Assembly (NCBI RefSeq): GCF_001718195.1
Contig: NZ_MCNV01000001.1
Span: 62,001-126,000, forward strand
From: Paraburkholderia nodosa
GTDB taxonomy: Bacteria > Pseudomonadota > Gammaproteobacteria > Burkholderiales > Burkholderiaceae
Direction of reading: 5' to 3'
DNA: 64,000 nucleotides
The stretch's first letter is position 1, and every line of letters starts with the position of its first letter. A program made the position numbers and the translations under genes. Shown piece by piece: positions 43,889 to 53,082 of the stretch. The notes beneath the pieces were generated by a model that saw only the letters and a program-made list of their open reading frames with translations, did not search any database and was not told the origin of the DNA.

Positions 43889-44695
43889 TTACGCCGCGCG
43901 CTTGTCGTGCTCGATCACGGCGTAGGCGCTGTGATTGTGGATCGACTCGAAGTTTTCGGCTTCGAGCGTATAGGCGATCACGCGCGCATCGGCATTCAGT
44001 CGCACGGCCACGTCGCGCACGAGGTCTTCGACGAACTTGGGGTTCTCATACGCGCGCTCGGTCACGAACTTCTCGTCCGGACGCTTGAGCAGGCCCCACA
44101 GCTCGCACGACGCCTCTTGTTCGGCGATGCGAACGAGGTCTTCCACCGGCAGATCGCCATCGAACTCGACATTCATCGTCACGTGCGAGCGCTGGTTGTG
44201 CGCGCCGTATTGCGAGATCTTCTTCGAGCACGGGCACAGGCTCGTCACGGGCACGAGCACCTTGAGGAACAGGCGCGTTTGCCCGTTGCGCACGTCGCCC
44301 GTGAGCGTCACTTCGTAGTCCAGCAGACTTTCCACGCCCGACACCGGCGCCACTTTCTTCACGAAGTACGGGAACGTCACTTCGATACGTCCCGCCTGCG
44401 ATTCGAGCTTCGCGAGCATCGCGGCCAGCATCGCGCGGAACGTGGCGGGTTCCAGCGGCGCCTTGTTCTCTTCGAGCAGCGCGACGAAGCGCGACATGTG
44501 CGTGCCCTTCTGGTCGGCCGGCAGATGAACGTCGAGATTCCACGTGCCGACGCTCGGCTGGACGTCGCCCGCGCCCGTCTTCACCGTGAGCGGATGGCGC
44601 ACGGCCTTCACGCCGACGCGCTGGATCACGATCTGACGGGTATCGACGGAGCTTTGGACGTCCGGCATCACGAAGGCCGGGTTCATCTGATTCAT
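43889..44695 (-). CDS. folE2: GTP cyclohydrolase FolE2 (type IB)
   Basis: 268 residues from ATG 44695 ([20 protein letters not shown]). The catalytic Cys lies in [21 protein letters not shown], and the conserved Glu/His segments [33 protein letters not shown] follow. FolE2 makes dihydroneopterin triphosphate from GTP for folate and queuosine and uses metals other than zinc; in many bacteria it replaces zinc-dependent FolE when zinc is low. It is convergent with tsaD. Confidence 0.96.
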   Translation of the reverse strand: MNQMNPAFVMPDVQSSVDTRQIVIQRVGVKAVRHPLTVKTGAGDVQPSVGTWNLDVHLPADQKGTHMSRFVALLEENKAPLEPATFRAMLAAMLAKLESQAGRIEVTFPYFVKKVAPVSGVESLLDYEVTLTGDVRNGQTRLFLKVLVPVTSLCPCSKKISQYGAHNQRSHVTMNVEFDGDLPVEDLVRIAEQEASCELWGLLKRPDEKFVTERAYENPKFVEDLVRDVAVRLNADARVIAYTLEAENFESIHNHSAYAVIEHDKRAA

Positions 44696-44737
44696 GTTCT
44701 TATCCTCAAGCCGCGCCATACGCGGCGCGCAAATAAC

Positions 44738-44761
44738 AAACGCCGGCATGAGCCGGCGTTT
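44738..44761 (-). terminator. dxs intrinsic terminator
   Basis: AAACGCCGGC and GCCGGCGTTT pair around a four-base loop, with T-rich sequence following on the minus strand. It lies 102 bp after the dxs stop and 43 bp before folE2. Confidence 0.72.
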
Positions 44762-44762
44762 G

Positions 44763-44796
44763 CTGGCGGAAAGCCGGGTAGGAACCCGCCCGCCAG
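44763..44796 (-). other. Nested hairpin directly before the dxs terminator
   Basis: CTGGCGG/CCGCCAG encloses CGGGT/ACCCG with an AGGA loop. The two hairpins in series occupy the dxs-folE2 gap. This may simply be 3'-end structure of dxs mRNA; a regulatory leader of folE2 is also possible. I recognise no riboswitch class. Confidence 0.35.
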
Positions 44797-44862
44797 TTCA
44801 AATGTGAATTGGGCTGCCGCGAGGGCGACGCACCAATCAAACTATCGCGATCTCAATCGACC

Positions 44863-46764
44863 TCAGGCAACGCGCATCACCGACTTGCCGGACACTGCCT
44901 TGTCGAGAAAGCGCTCGCGAATCGACTTCGCGATCCCTGCTGCGTCGAGCCCACAGCCCGCCAGCAGCTTCGCCGGGTCGCCGTGGTCGATGAAGCGGTC
45001 GGGGAGGCCCAATTGTAGTACGGGCTTGATAACCCCACTTTCAAGGAGGGCTTCCACGCAGGCCGAACCGGCGCCGCCCATGATGCAGCCTTCCTCGACG
45101 GTCACGAGGTAGTCGTGCGTTTCGGCGAGCTGCTTCACGAGGTCCGCGTCGAGCGGCTTCACGAAGCGCATGTTCGCCACGGTGGCGTCCAGTTCCTCGG
45201 CGGCCTTGAGCGACGGCGCAACCATCGTACCGAACGCAAGGATCGCGATGCGGCTGCCTGCCGGCGCGTTGCTCTCGCGGCGGACTTCGCCCTTGCCCAC
45301 CGGCAGCGCGGCCATCTGCTTGACGGTCGCCACGCCCGTGCCCGCACCGCGCGGGTAGCGCACGGCCGTCGGGCAGTCCTGCTGGAGCGCCGTGTAAAGC
45401 ATCTGGCGGCATTCGTTTTCGTCCGACGCCGCCATGATCATCATGTTCGGAATGCAGCGCATGAACGCGAGATCGTACGCGCCCGCGTGCGTTGCGCCGT
45501 CCGCGCCGACGAGGCCCGCGCGGTCGATCGCGAACACGACGGGCAGGTTCTGCAGGGCCACGTCGTGGATCAGCTGGTCGTACGCGCGCTGCAGGAAGGT
45601 CGAGTAGATCGCGACCACGGGCTTCAGGCCTTCTGCCGCGATGCCGCCCGCGAACGTGACTGCGTGCTGCTCGGCGATGCCGACGTCGTAGTAGCGGTCC
45701 GGGAAGCGCTTTTCGAACTCGACGAGGCCCGAGCCTTCGCGCATTGCAGGCGTAATGCCGATCACGCGCGAATCGAGTTCAGCCGCGTCGCACAGCCATT
45801 CGCCGAACACCTGCGTGTAGGTCTTCTTGGCGGGCGTTGTCGACGGCTTGATGCCTTCGGCCGGGTTGAACTTGCCGGGACCGTGGTACAGGACCGGGTC
45901 AGCTTCGGCGAGCTTGTAGCCCTGGCCTTTCTTCGTCACGACGTGCAGGAATTGCGGGCCGCGCAGTTCCTTGATGTTCTGCAGCGTCGGGATCAGCGAA
46001 TCCAGATCGTGGCCGTCGATCGGCCCGATGTAGTTGAAGCCGAATTCCTCGAACAGCGTAGCCGGCACGATCATGCCCTTCGCGTGCTCTTCGAGCTTGC
46101 GCGCGAGGTCGAGCACCGGCGGCGCATGGCGCAGCACGCGCTCCACGCCCGCGCGTGCGGCGGCGTAGAAGCGGCCCGACATGAGGCGCGCGAGATGGCG
46201 ATTGAGCGCGCCAACCGGCGGCGAAATCGACATGTCGTTGTCGTTGAGGATGACGAGCAGCGGCACGTCGTCTTCCACGCCGCCGTTGTTCAGTGCCTCG
46301 AAGGCCATGCCGGCCGTCATCGCGCCATCGCCGATCACGGCGATGCCCATGGCATTGTCGCCCTTGAGCTTGCTCGCCACCGCCATGCCGAGCGCCGCCG
46401 AAATCGACGTGCTCGAGTGCGCGGTGCCGAACGTGTCGTACGGCGACTCGTCGCGTTTCGGGAAACCCGAAATGCCGCCGAGTTGACGCAGCGTCGACAT
46501 CTGATCGCGGCGGCCCGTCAGGATCTTGTGCGGATAGGTCTGATGGCCCACGTCCCAGACGATGCGGTCGCGCGGCGTGTCGAACACGTAGTGCAGCGCG
46601 ATCGTCAGTTCGACCGTACCGAGGTTGGACGACAGGTGGCCGCCCGTCTGCGAGACGCTCTCGAGAACGAAGGCACGCAGTTCGTCGGCAAGCGGTTGCA
46701 ACTGGCGGCGATCAAGGCGGCGCAAATCCGCCGGGTCGTCAATGGTTTTCAGCAAGTCGTACAT
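44863..46764 (-). CDS. dxs: 1-deoxy-D-xylulose-5-phosphate synthase
   Basis: 633 residues from ATG 46764 ([20 protein letters not shown]). The thiamin-diphosphate motif is [18 protein letters not shown]. The active-site His region is [20 protein letters not shown], and the pyrimidine-domain [16 protein letters not shown] holds the catalytic Glu. It condenses pyruvate and glyceraldehyde 3-phosphate in the first step of the MEP isoprenoid pathway and also feeds thiamin and pyridoxal synthesis. It is downstream of ispA on the same strand with an 84-bp gap. Confidence 0.98.
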   Translation of the reverse strand: MYDLLKTIDDPADLRRLDRRQLQPLADELRAFVLESVSQTGGHLSSNLGTVELTIALHYVFDTPRDRIVWDVGHQTYPHKILTGRRDQMSTLRQLGGISGFPKRDESPYDTFGTAHSSTSISAALGMAVASKLKGDNAMGIAVIGDGAMTAGMAFEALNNGGVEDDVPLLVILNDNDMSISPPVGALNRHLARLMSGRFYAAARAGVERVLRHAPPVLDLARKLEEHAKGMIVPATLFEEFGFNYIGPIDGHDLDSLIPTLQNIKELRGPQFLHVVTKKGQGYKLAEADPVLYHGPGKFNPAEGIKPSTTPAKKTYTQVFGEWLCDAAELDSRVIGITPAMREGSGLVEFEKRFPDRYYDVGIAEQHAVTFAGGIAAEGLKPVVAIYSTFLQRAYDQLIHDVALQNLPVVFAIDRAGLVGADGATHAGAYDLAFMRCIPNMMIMAASDENECRQMLYTALQQDCPTAVRYPRGAGTGVATVKQMAALPVGKGEVRRESNAPAGSRIAILAFGTMVAPSLKAAEELDATVANMRFVKPLDADLVKQLAETHDYLVTVEEGCIMGGAGSACVEALLESGVIKPVLQLGLPDRFIDHGDPAKLLAGCGLDAAGIAKSIRERFLDKAVSGKSVMRVA

Positions 46765-46848
46765 CGTCGTTCCATTGTAGGAAAACTGGCGCTCCCGCAC
46801 TTTTTCTGCGCATTACTTCCATTTCATGCGCGTGGGCGGGTTGCGCGG

Positions 46849-47730
46849 TCAGCTCACCCGGTTCACCACCAGGTCAGCGAGTTCGGCGAGGCGCTGAGCG
46901 CGCGCGCCGAACGGTTCGAGCGCCGCGTGCGCGTCGGCGCGCAACTGCTGCGCGAGCGCACGCGAGGCATCAAGACCGATAATCGACACGTAGGTCGGCT
47001 TGCCGTCCTTCGCGTCCTTGCCAGCGGTCTTGCCGAGCGTTGCGGAGTCGGCGGTGACGTCGAGAATATCGTCCACCACCTGGAACGCGAGGCCCACGGC
47101 CGCCGCGTATTTGTCGAGTGCGGCGAGGTTTTCCGCCGAAGGCGTCTCGCCCGCCAGCGCGCCCATGCGGACCGCGGCGCGCAAGAGCGCGCCGGTCTTC
47201 AGACGGTGCATCGTTTCGAGCTGCTCGCGGGTGAGCGAATGGCCCACGCTCGCGAGGTCGATGGCCTGGCCGCCGGCCATGCCGATCGAGCCGCTGGCCA
47301 GCGCGAGTTCGCGCACGAGCGATGCCTGGTGCTGGGCACCGAGCACATCGGAGGTCAGCGTGACGAAGGCTTGCGACTGCAGCGCATCGCCCACCAGCAG
47401 CGCCGTCGGTTCGTCATATTTGACGTGTACGGTGGGTTTGCCGCGACGCATGTCGTCGTCGTCCATGCACGGCATGTCGTCGTGCACGAGCGAGTAGACG
47501 TGGATCATTTCGAGCGCGCAGGCCGCCGCGTCGAGCGCTTGCGGCGTGGCGTTGGTGAGTTCGCCCGCCGCGTGGCACAGGAGCGGACGTACCCGCTTGC
47601 CGCCGCCCATTACGGCATAACGCATGGCGTCATGCAGCGGCGCCGGCAATACGTCGGCAGCCGGCAAATAGTGATCGAGCGCGCTTTCGACCCGGTCGAG
47701 TACGTGCCGGGTCCATTGGTCAAATGTCAT
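46849..47730 (-). CDS. ispA: Farnesyl diphosphate synthase (polyprenyl synthetase)
   Basis: 293 residues. The first Asp-rich motif is VHDDMPCMDDDDMRRGKPT and the second FQVVDDILDVTAD, with the family GGGKRVRPLL near residue 42. It condenses isopentenyl and dimethylallyl diphosphates to farnesyl diphosphate. The start overlaps the last 4 bp of xseB (ATGA), giving the usual xseB-ispA-dxs operon. Confidence 0.97.
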   Translation of the reverse strand: MTFDQWTRHVLDRVESALDHYLPAADVLPAPLHDAMRYAVMGGGKRVRPLLCHAAGELTNATPQALDAAACALEMIHVYSLVHDDMPCMDDDDMRRGKPTVHVKYDEPTALLVGDALQSQAFVTLTSDVLGAQHQASLVRELALASGSIGMAGGQAIDLASVGHSLTREQLETMHRLKTGALLRAAVRMGALAGETPSAENLAALDKYAAAVGLAFQVVDDILDVTADSATLGKTAGKDAKDGKPTYVSIIGLDASRALAQQLRADAHAALEPFGARAQRLAELADLVVNRVS

Positions 47731-48041
47731 AGATCGTCGTCTCCGCCCGCTGCGGAGTCTGTCGTATTGAGGGGCACGGGCCGCAGCGTCTCGCCGTCGA
47801 GCACGCGCACCTGTTGTTCAACCTTTTCGAGCTGCTGCTGGCAGAAGCGCACGAGCGCCGCGCCACGGCGGTAGGCTGCAAGCGATTCTTCCAGACTCAG
47901 GCTGCCGCCTTCCATGCGTGCAACGAGCCCGTCGAGCTCCGCAAGCGCCACCTCGTAGCTCTCTGGCAGGCCTTCGCCCTCGGGCAGCCCGGCTTCGCTT
48001 TCGCCCGCGCCAGCGCGGTCTTTCGTTGCGGATTTCGCCAT
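47727..48041 (-). CDS. xseB: Exodeoxyribonuclease VII small subunit
   Basis: 104 residues. The core ESYEVALAELDGLVARMEGGSLSLEESLAAYRRG and the following CQQQLEKVEQQVRVLDG are typical of XseB, which binds the large subunit XseA. The N-terminal 25 residues and the C-terminal tail are variable and acidic. It starts the xseB-ispA-dxs operon; the large subunit is encoded elsewhere. Confidence 0.96.
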   Translation of the reverse strand: MAKSATKDRAGAGESEAGLPEGEGLPESYEVALAELDGLVARMEGGSLSLEESLAAYRRGAALVRFCQQQLEKVEQQVRVLDGETLRPVPLNTTDSAAGGDDDL

Positions 48042-48248
48042 GAGTCGTCGCCAGAATGAAACAAGGCGGACATTCTACGGCAAAAGGTCCCGTTCGACCC
48101 GCTCCCCGGCTTGTGTACCCTCTCGACCACATGTTCGGGGCCAGTACAAATCGGTTCCAGAAGGCCCGATTACCCGTGCATTTGTCTCATACTTCCTGAA
48201 TTCCTGCCGTCTTTCCGGTGTAATTTTGGCAAAAATCAGTCACTTAGC

Positions 48249-48277
48249 TACCCCACGAGGGGGTAACCGGGTATAAT
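48249..48277 (+). promoter_or_regulatory. Palindrome and -10 box before the Rieske oxygenase gene
   Basis: TACCCC-ACGAG-GGGGTA (48249-48265) lies just before TATAAT (48272-48277), 72 bp upstream of the start codon. No clear -35 is seen at the normal distance, so an activator could bind the palindrome. The 307-bp gap between xseB and this gene holds no other gene. Confidence 0.5.
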
Positions 48278-48348
48278 CGCCGGCTCCCTAAATCGAATCT
48301 TCGATGGTTGGGTTGTTCACTGCTTTCACGTCTTCATCGGGAGTGGGA

Positions 48349-49455
48349 ATGTCCAATCTGAGCAATGCATTGCAGCTGAAGTCTATTCACAGCCAGCTGC
48401 CAGTCACCGCTTATTTTGACGAAGCGCTACTCAAGCGCGAAATCGACACGCTTTTCCAGAAGGGTCCTCGCTACGTCGGCCACGAACTCATGGTGCCCGA
48501 GGCGGGAAACTATTTTGCGCTGCCCGGCGAAAAAGAAGGCCGCGTGCTCGTTCGCAACAAGAGCAACGAAATCGAGCTGCTCTCGAACGTGTGCCGGCAT
48601 CGCCAGGCCATCATGCTAAACGGTCGCGGCACGGCAGACAACATTGTATGTCCGCTGCATCGCTGGACCTATGACCTCAAGGGCGAATTGCTCGGCGCAC
48701 CGCACTTCGCGGACAAGCCGTGTCTGAACCTGAACAGCTCGCCGCTCCAGAAGTGGAACGGGCTGCTGTTCGAATCCGCGGGCCGCGACGTCGCGCGCGA
48801 TCTCGCACGCCTTGGGCCGGCGAAACACCTCGACTTTACGGACTACATGTTCGATCACGTCGAGGTTCACGAGTGCAACTACAACTGGAAGACCTTCATC
48901 GAGGTCTATCTGGAAGACTATCACGTCGTGCCGTTCCACCCGGGACTCGGCAACTTCGTCTCGTGCGACGATCTCCAGTGGGAGTTCGGCGAGTGGTATA
49001 GCGTGCAGACGGTCGGCGTGCACAAGCACCTCGGCAAGCCGGGCAGCCCGACGTACCGCAAGTGGCACGACGAAGTCCTGCGCTTCCGTAACGGTGAGCC
49101 ACCGGAGTTCGGCGCGATCTGGATGGTGTACTACCCGAATCTCATGATCGAGTGGTATCCGCACGTGCTCGTGGTCTCGTGGCTGATCCCCGAAGGCACG
49201 CAGAAGACGAAGAACATCGTCGAGTTCTATTACCCCGAGGAAATCACGCTCTTCGAGCGCGAGTTCGTCGAGGCCGAGCGCGCCGCCTATATGGAAACCG
49301 CCGTCGAAGACGACGAGATTGCCGAGCGCATGGACGCCGGCCGCAGGGCGCTGTTCGAGCGTGGCGTTTCCGAGGTCGGCCCGTACCAGAGCCCGATGGA
49401 AGACGGCATGCAGCACTTCCACGAGTTTCTGCGCCGCGAGTTGGGACCGATCTGA
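48349..49455 (+). CDS. Rieske non-heme iron oxygenase alpha subunit
   Basis: 368 residues from ATG 48349, which has the ribosome site GGGAGTGGGA. The Rieske [2Fe-2S] motif is CRHRQAIML...VCPLHRW (C-x-H and C-x2-H) near residues 82-105. The mononuclear iron site shows EVYLEDYHVVPFHPG, with His-x4-His and the bridging Asp. No ferredoxin or reductase gene is adjacent. The gene is found at this place in other Burkholderiaceae as I recall, so it may have a housekeeping substrate and not an aromatic pollutant. It ends in a strong terminator. Confidence 0.92.
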   Translation: MSNLSNALQLKSIHSQLPVTAYFDEALLKREIDTLFQKGPRYVGHELMVPEAGNYFALPGEKEGRVLVRNKSNEIELLSNVCRHRQAIMLNGRGTADNIVCPLHRWTYDLKGELLGAPHFADKPCLNLNSSPLQKWNGLLFESAGRDVARDLARLGPAKHLDFTDYMFDHVEVHECNYNWKTFIEVYLEDYHVVPFHPGLGNFVSCDDLQWEFGEWYSVQTVGVHKHLGKPGSPTYRKWHDEVLRFRNGEPPEFGAIWMVYYPNLMIEWYPHVLVVSWLIPEGTQKTKNIVEFYYPEEITLFEREFVEAERAAYMETAVEDDEIAERMDAGRRALFERGVSEVGPYQSPMEDGMQHFHEFLRRELGPI

Positions 49456-49500
49456 CGCACGGCCTGGCGCGGGCGTCGGGCAACTCGAACGCATCACGGA

Positions 49501-49522
49501 AAGACGGGCTTCGGCCCGTCTT
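49501..49522 (+). terminator. Terminator of the Rieske oxygenase gene
   Basis: AAGACGGGC and GCCCGTCTT pair around a TTCG tetraloop, followed by a T-run, 45 bp after the stop. Confidence 0.88.
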
Positions 49523-49594
49523 TTTGTTTAGACTGACGGCACCGGGCCGTCGCATCGCGAGAGAGGGCGGCCTTGCACGATTCAAGGAGCCGTC

Positions 49595-50464
49595 ATGCCC
49601 CACACGCACTACACCACGCTGATCTCGGCCGCCAATCTGCACGAACGCCTGACCGCCGCGCCGGGCAGCGTGCTGGTTTTCGACTGCCGCTTCGATCTCG
49701 CCAATCCCGCCGCGGGTGAGAACGCCTATGCGCTCGGCCATCTGCCCGGCGCCCAATACCTGCATCTGGACCGCGACCTCTCGGGCCCGAAAACCGGCAA
49801 GAACGGCCGCCATCCGCTGCCCGACCGCTCGGCGCTCGTTGCCACACTCCTGCTGCGCGGGCTCAACGAAGGCCAGCAGGTCGTGGCGTACGACGCGCAA
49901 GGCGGCGCCTACGCCGCCCGCCTGTGGTGGCTCCTGCGCTGGCTCGGCCACGACTCGGTGGCCGTGCTCGACGGCGGCCTCAAGGCGTGGGAAGCCGCGG
50001 GCTTCCCGCTCGTGCGCGACGTGCCGACACCCGCGCGCGGCACCTTCAAGGCCGGCGCGCCGCTGCAGGTGACGGTGGACGCGCAGGCCATCGTCCGCAA
50101 TCTCGCCACGCACGAACTCACGGTCGTCGACGCGCGCGCCGCCGACCGCTATCGCGGCGAGAACGAAACGATCGACCCGGTGGGCGGCCATATTCCTGGC
50201 GCGCGCAATCGGTTTTATCAGGACAATCTCACGCCGGACGGCCGCTTCAAGTCGGCGCATGCGCTGCGCGAAGATTTTACGGCGGTGCTGCCGGGCATCA
50301 CGCCCGAACACGTGGTCCTGCAATGCGGCTCGGGCGTGACCGCCTGCCACAATGCGCTCGCGATGGAGATTGCCGGCCTGCACGGCGCGGCGCTCTATCC
50401 CGGTTCGTGGAGCGAATGGAGCGCCGACGCGTCGCGGCCGGTCGCGACTGGCCCCAACCCCTGA
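49595..50464 (+). CDS. sseA: Thiosulfate/3-mercaptopyruvate sulfurtransferase (two rhodanese domains)
   Basis: 289 residues with two rhodanese domains. Domain 1 (about 5-130) has LVFDCRFDLANPAAGENAY and VVAYDAQGGAYAARLWW, with no Cys at its loop. Domain 2 (about 160-285) has the active-site loop VVLQCGSGVTACHNALAM with the catalytic Cys in the order CGSGVTA. Mercaptopyruvate enzymes usually have CGTGVTA; thiosulfate types have CRxGVTA. So 3-mercaptopyruvate is the likelier donor. It follows the Rieske gene terminator and starts its own unit. Confidence 0.92.
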   Translation: MPHTHYTTLISAANLHERLTAAPGSVLVFDCRFDLANPAAGENAYALGHLPGAQYLHLDRDLSGPKTGKNGRHPLPDRSALVATLLLRGLNEGQQVVAYDAQGGAYAARLWWLLRWLGHDSVAVLDGGLKAWEAAGFPLVRDVPTPARGTFKAGAPLQVTVDAQAIVRNLATHELTVVDARAADRYRGENETIDPVGGHIPGARNRFYQDNLTPDGRFKSAHALREDFTAVLPGITPEHVVLQCGSGVTACHNALAMEIAGLHGAALYPGSWSEWSADASRPVATGPNP

Positions 50465-50491
50465 GCCGGGTATCCGGAGCCGGGCACGGCG

Positions 50492-51364
50492 TCACACCAC
50501 GCCGTGCTCCTTGAACCAGGCAATCGCGCGCTTCCAGCCATCCTCCGCATCGGCCTTGCGATAGCTCGGCCGGTAGTCCGCGAAGAACGCGTGGCCCGCA
50601 TCGTTGTACACGACGATTTGCGAGCCGCGCCCATCCTGCGGACCCTGCGCGATGGCGGCCTTCATCTGCTCGAGCGTGTTCTGCGGAATGCTGTTGTCCT
50701 GCAAGCCATACATGCCGAGTACCGGCACCTGCAGATTGCCCGCGAGATCGAGCGGATTCTGCGGCGAATTTTCCGTGTGTGCGCCCGCCACGCGGCCATA
50801 CCAGGAAACCGCCGCCTTGATGCGCGGATTGTGCTCGGCATAGAGCCACGTGTAGACCCCGCCCCAACAGAAGCCATTGACGCCCACGCGCTTCAGATCG
50901 CCACCGTTCTCGCCAGCCCAGACAAGCGCCGCATCGATGTCGCCGAGCACCTGTGCATCGGGCACCTTGCTCGCGATGTTCTCGCTGATTTGCTGCACTG
51001 TCGGGTACGCCGAGGCATCCCCCTGACGCACGAAGAAGTCCGGCGCGATGGCCAGATAGCCGAGCTTCGCAAAGCGGCGGCACACATCGGCGATATGCTC
51101 GTGCACGCCGAAGATCTCGTGGATCACGATGATCACCGGCAAGTGCGTCTTGCCGCGCGGCTGCGCGCGATACGCCGGGATGAGCGTGCCGCCGGACTGG
51201 AAGCCGATCTCGCCGGCTTCGAGGCCTTCGCTGTCGGTGTGGATGGTTTGCGCCGAGACGGGCAGCACGGCAGCGGCGAATCCGCTGCCGAGCGCCGCCT
51301 TGATGAAGGTGCGCCGATCGAACGGCACGTGCGGGACGAGGCTATCGACTTCGGGTTTCAGCAT
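50492..51364 (-). CDS. Tat-exported dienelactone hydrolase family protein
   Basis: 290 residues. Residues 1-38 form a twin-arginine signal, PFDRRTFIKAALGSGFAAAVL, with cleavage after SAQ. The mature enzyme has the dienelactone hydrolase features IIVIHEIFGVHEHIADVCRR, the Cys nucleophile in VGVNGFCWGGVYTWLY, and the Asp/His pair in the C-terminal third (YGLQDNSIP; YNDAGHAFFADYRP). It would be folded in the cytoplasm and exported. The substrate is uncertain; the family acts on lactones or esters. Convergent with sseA. Confidence 0.93.
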   Translation of the reverse strand: MLKPEVDSLVPHVPFDRRTFIKAALGSGFAAAVLPVSAQTIHTDSEGLEAGEIGFQSGGTLIPAYRAQPRGKTHLPVIIVIHEIFGVHEHIADVCRRFAKLGYLAIAPDFFVRQGDASAYPTVQQISENIASKVPDAQVLGDIDAALVWAGENGGDLKRVGVNGFCWGGVYTWLYAEHNPRIKAAVSWYGRVAGAHTENSPQNPLDLAGNLQVPVLGMYGLQDNSIPQNTLEQMKAAIAQGPQDGRGSQIVVYNDAGHAFFADYRPSYRKADAEDGWKRAIAWFKEHGVV

Positions 51365-51448
51365 GCAGCGCTCCTTGAAGATAGATCAAACAGCGGAAAC
51401 AGGCAGAATAGCGCCGCCCCGGACACAAGCGCCGCACGGTGCAGCCGC

Positions 51449-52825
51449 TCAGTGCAGCTTCACGCGCGGCAACGTCGTGCGGCGCAGCCAGTGCGCGAAG
51501 GTGTCGAGCACCATGCGCGCGTAGCCGTGCAGCGCCGCGATGTGCAGCCGGTACAGCGACATGTACATGAAACGGGCAAACAACCCTTCGATCAACATAT
51601 TCCCGCCGATCAGCCCGCCCATCAGGTTGCCGACCGCGCTGAAGTGCCCGAGCGACACCAGCGAGCCGAAGTCGCGATAGGTGAACTCTTCCAGCGGCTT
51701 GCCGGCGAGCAGATTGCCCAGCGACTTGAACAGGAAAGTGGCCTGCTGGTGTGCGGCTTGCGCGCGCGGCGGCACACCGCGTTCGTGGCCCGGCCATTCG
51801 CAGGCCGCGCAGTCGCCGAGCGCGAAGATGTTGTCGTCGAGTTCCGTTTGCAGCGTACGGCGCACGATCAGTTGGCCGAGCTTGTTGACGGTGAGACCGT
51901 CGAGCCGCGAGAGCACAGCCGGCGCGGTAATGCCAGCGGCCCAGACCGTGAGGTCCGCGCGCAGGTTCTTGCCGCTCGCGGTGCGCACGACGCCAGGCGC
52001 CACTTCGATCACGCGTTCGCTCGTCAGCAGCTTCACGCCGAGCTTGTTCAGCAGCTCGCCTGTCGCCGAAGAAACGCGCTCCGGCAGCGCGGGCAGGATG
52101 CGCGGGCCGGCCTCGATCAGCACGATGCCCACGTCGTTGCGCGGATCGAGCTTGTGCAGTCCATAGGCCGACAGCACCTGCGCGGTGTTGCGCAGCTCGG
52201 CGGAAAGCTCGACGCCCGTCGCGCCCGCGCCGATGATCGCCACCTGCACGCGCGGCTCGGCGCCGGCGTCCATGGCCGGCGCGAGGTCGTCCGCCGTCAC
52301 CTCCACCGCGACTTTTTCGGGCGCTTGATGTTCGGCGCGCATGCACGCGGCGATCAAACGCTTGCGAAACCGCTCGGCCTGCTCGACGGTGTCGAGCGCG
52401 ATGGAATTCTCGGCCGCGCCCGGCACGCCGAAAAAATGCGTCGTGCTTCCGATTGCGAGCACGAGCGTGTCGTATTCGAGCACGCGCTCGGGCAGCATTT
52501 CCGCGCCGTCTTCGTCGAGCACGCGCCCGAGCGTGATGCGCTTTGCCGCGCGGTCGAGCCCGGTCAGCTCGCCCTGCTGGAACTCGAAGCCATGCCAGCG
52601 CGCCTGCGCCGGATATTCGAGCTGATGCGTGAATGGGTCCATGCTGCCCGCCGCGACTTCGTGCAGGAGCGGTTTCCAGATATGCGTTGGATTGCGGTCG
52701 ACCAGCGTGATCGATGCCGCTTGCGGCTTGCCCCGCTTCGCGCGCGCCTCGCCGTAACGATCGCCGAGCCGTGTTGCCAGCTCCAGCCCGCCTGCGCCTC
52801 CTCCCACAACGATAAAGCGATGCAT
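51449..52825 (-). CDS. ndh: Type II NADH dehydrogenase (NDH-2)
   Basis: 458 residues starting at ATG 52825 (MHRFIVVGGGAGGLELATRLG) with GGAGAG upstream. It has the FAD Rossmann motif GGGAGG, the NADH motif VAIIGAGATGVELSAEL near residue 177, and the FAD contact ALGDCAACEWPG near 330. A C-terminal amphipathic region (MLIEGLFARFMYMSLYRLHI) anchors it to the membrane. It passes electrons from NADH to ubiquinone without pumping protons. Upstream, 257 bp before polA ends, I see no other gene. Confidence 0.94.
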   Translation of the reverse strand: MHRFIVVGGGAGGLELATRLGDRYGEARAKRGKPQAASITLVDRNPTHIWKPLLHEVAAGSMDPFTHQLEYPAQARWHGFEFQQGELTGLDRAAKRITLGRVLDEDGAEMLPERVLEYDTLVLAIGSTTHFFGVPGAAENSIALDTVEQAERFRKRLIAACMRAEHQAPEKVAVEVTADDLAPAMDAGAEPRVQVAIIGAGATGVELSAELRNTAQVLSAYGLHKLDPRNDVGIVLIEAGPRILPALPERVSSATGELLNKLGVKLLTSERVIEVAPGVVRTASGKNLRADLTVWAAGITAPAVLSRLDGLTVNKLGQLIVRRTLQTELDDNIFALGDCAACEWPGHERGVPPRAQAAHQQATFLFKSLGNLLAGKPLEEFTYRDFGSLVSLGHFSAVGNLMGGLIGGNMLIEGLFARFMYMSLYRLHIAALHGYARMVLDTFAHWLRRTTLPRVKLH

Positions 52826-53082
52826 AGACTCTCCGTGCATGTCGAAAGGCGATAGAAAGGCCGATGCGTCGACAACGTGACGTGCGAGGCACCGGCCTTC
52901 AATCAAATCATTGTCGGCTGACGGAGCGCGCGGCGGCAACCCTTGCGGCGCGCATTCGCGACATCACGCACGCGAGGCTTGCCTTATCGCGCGCGGGCAG
53001 TTACGTCCTGGTTACGGCTTTTGCGGCGGCACTTCGCATTCAGTATGTACTTAGTAGAGCTTCACTAAGCACTACAACGCCT

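Noticed and set aside
45115..47874. 919-codon plus-strand frame crossing dxs, ispA and xseB
   Set aside because: Crosses three well-supported genes on the other strand; no start context and no protein motif.
53050..53069. CTTAGT/ACTAAG inverted repeat after polA as a terminator
   Set aside because: Only a 6-bp AT-rich stem without T-run; too weak to call.
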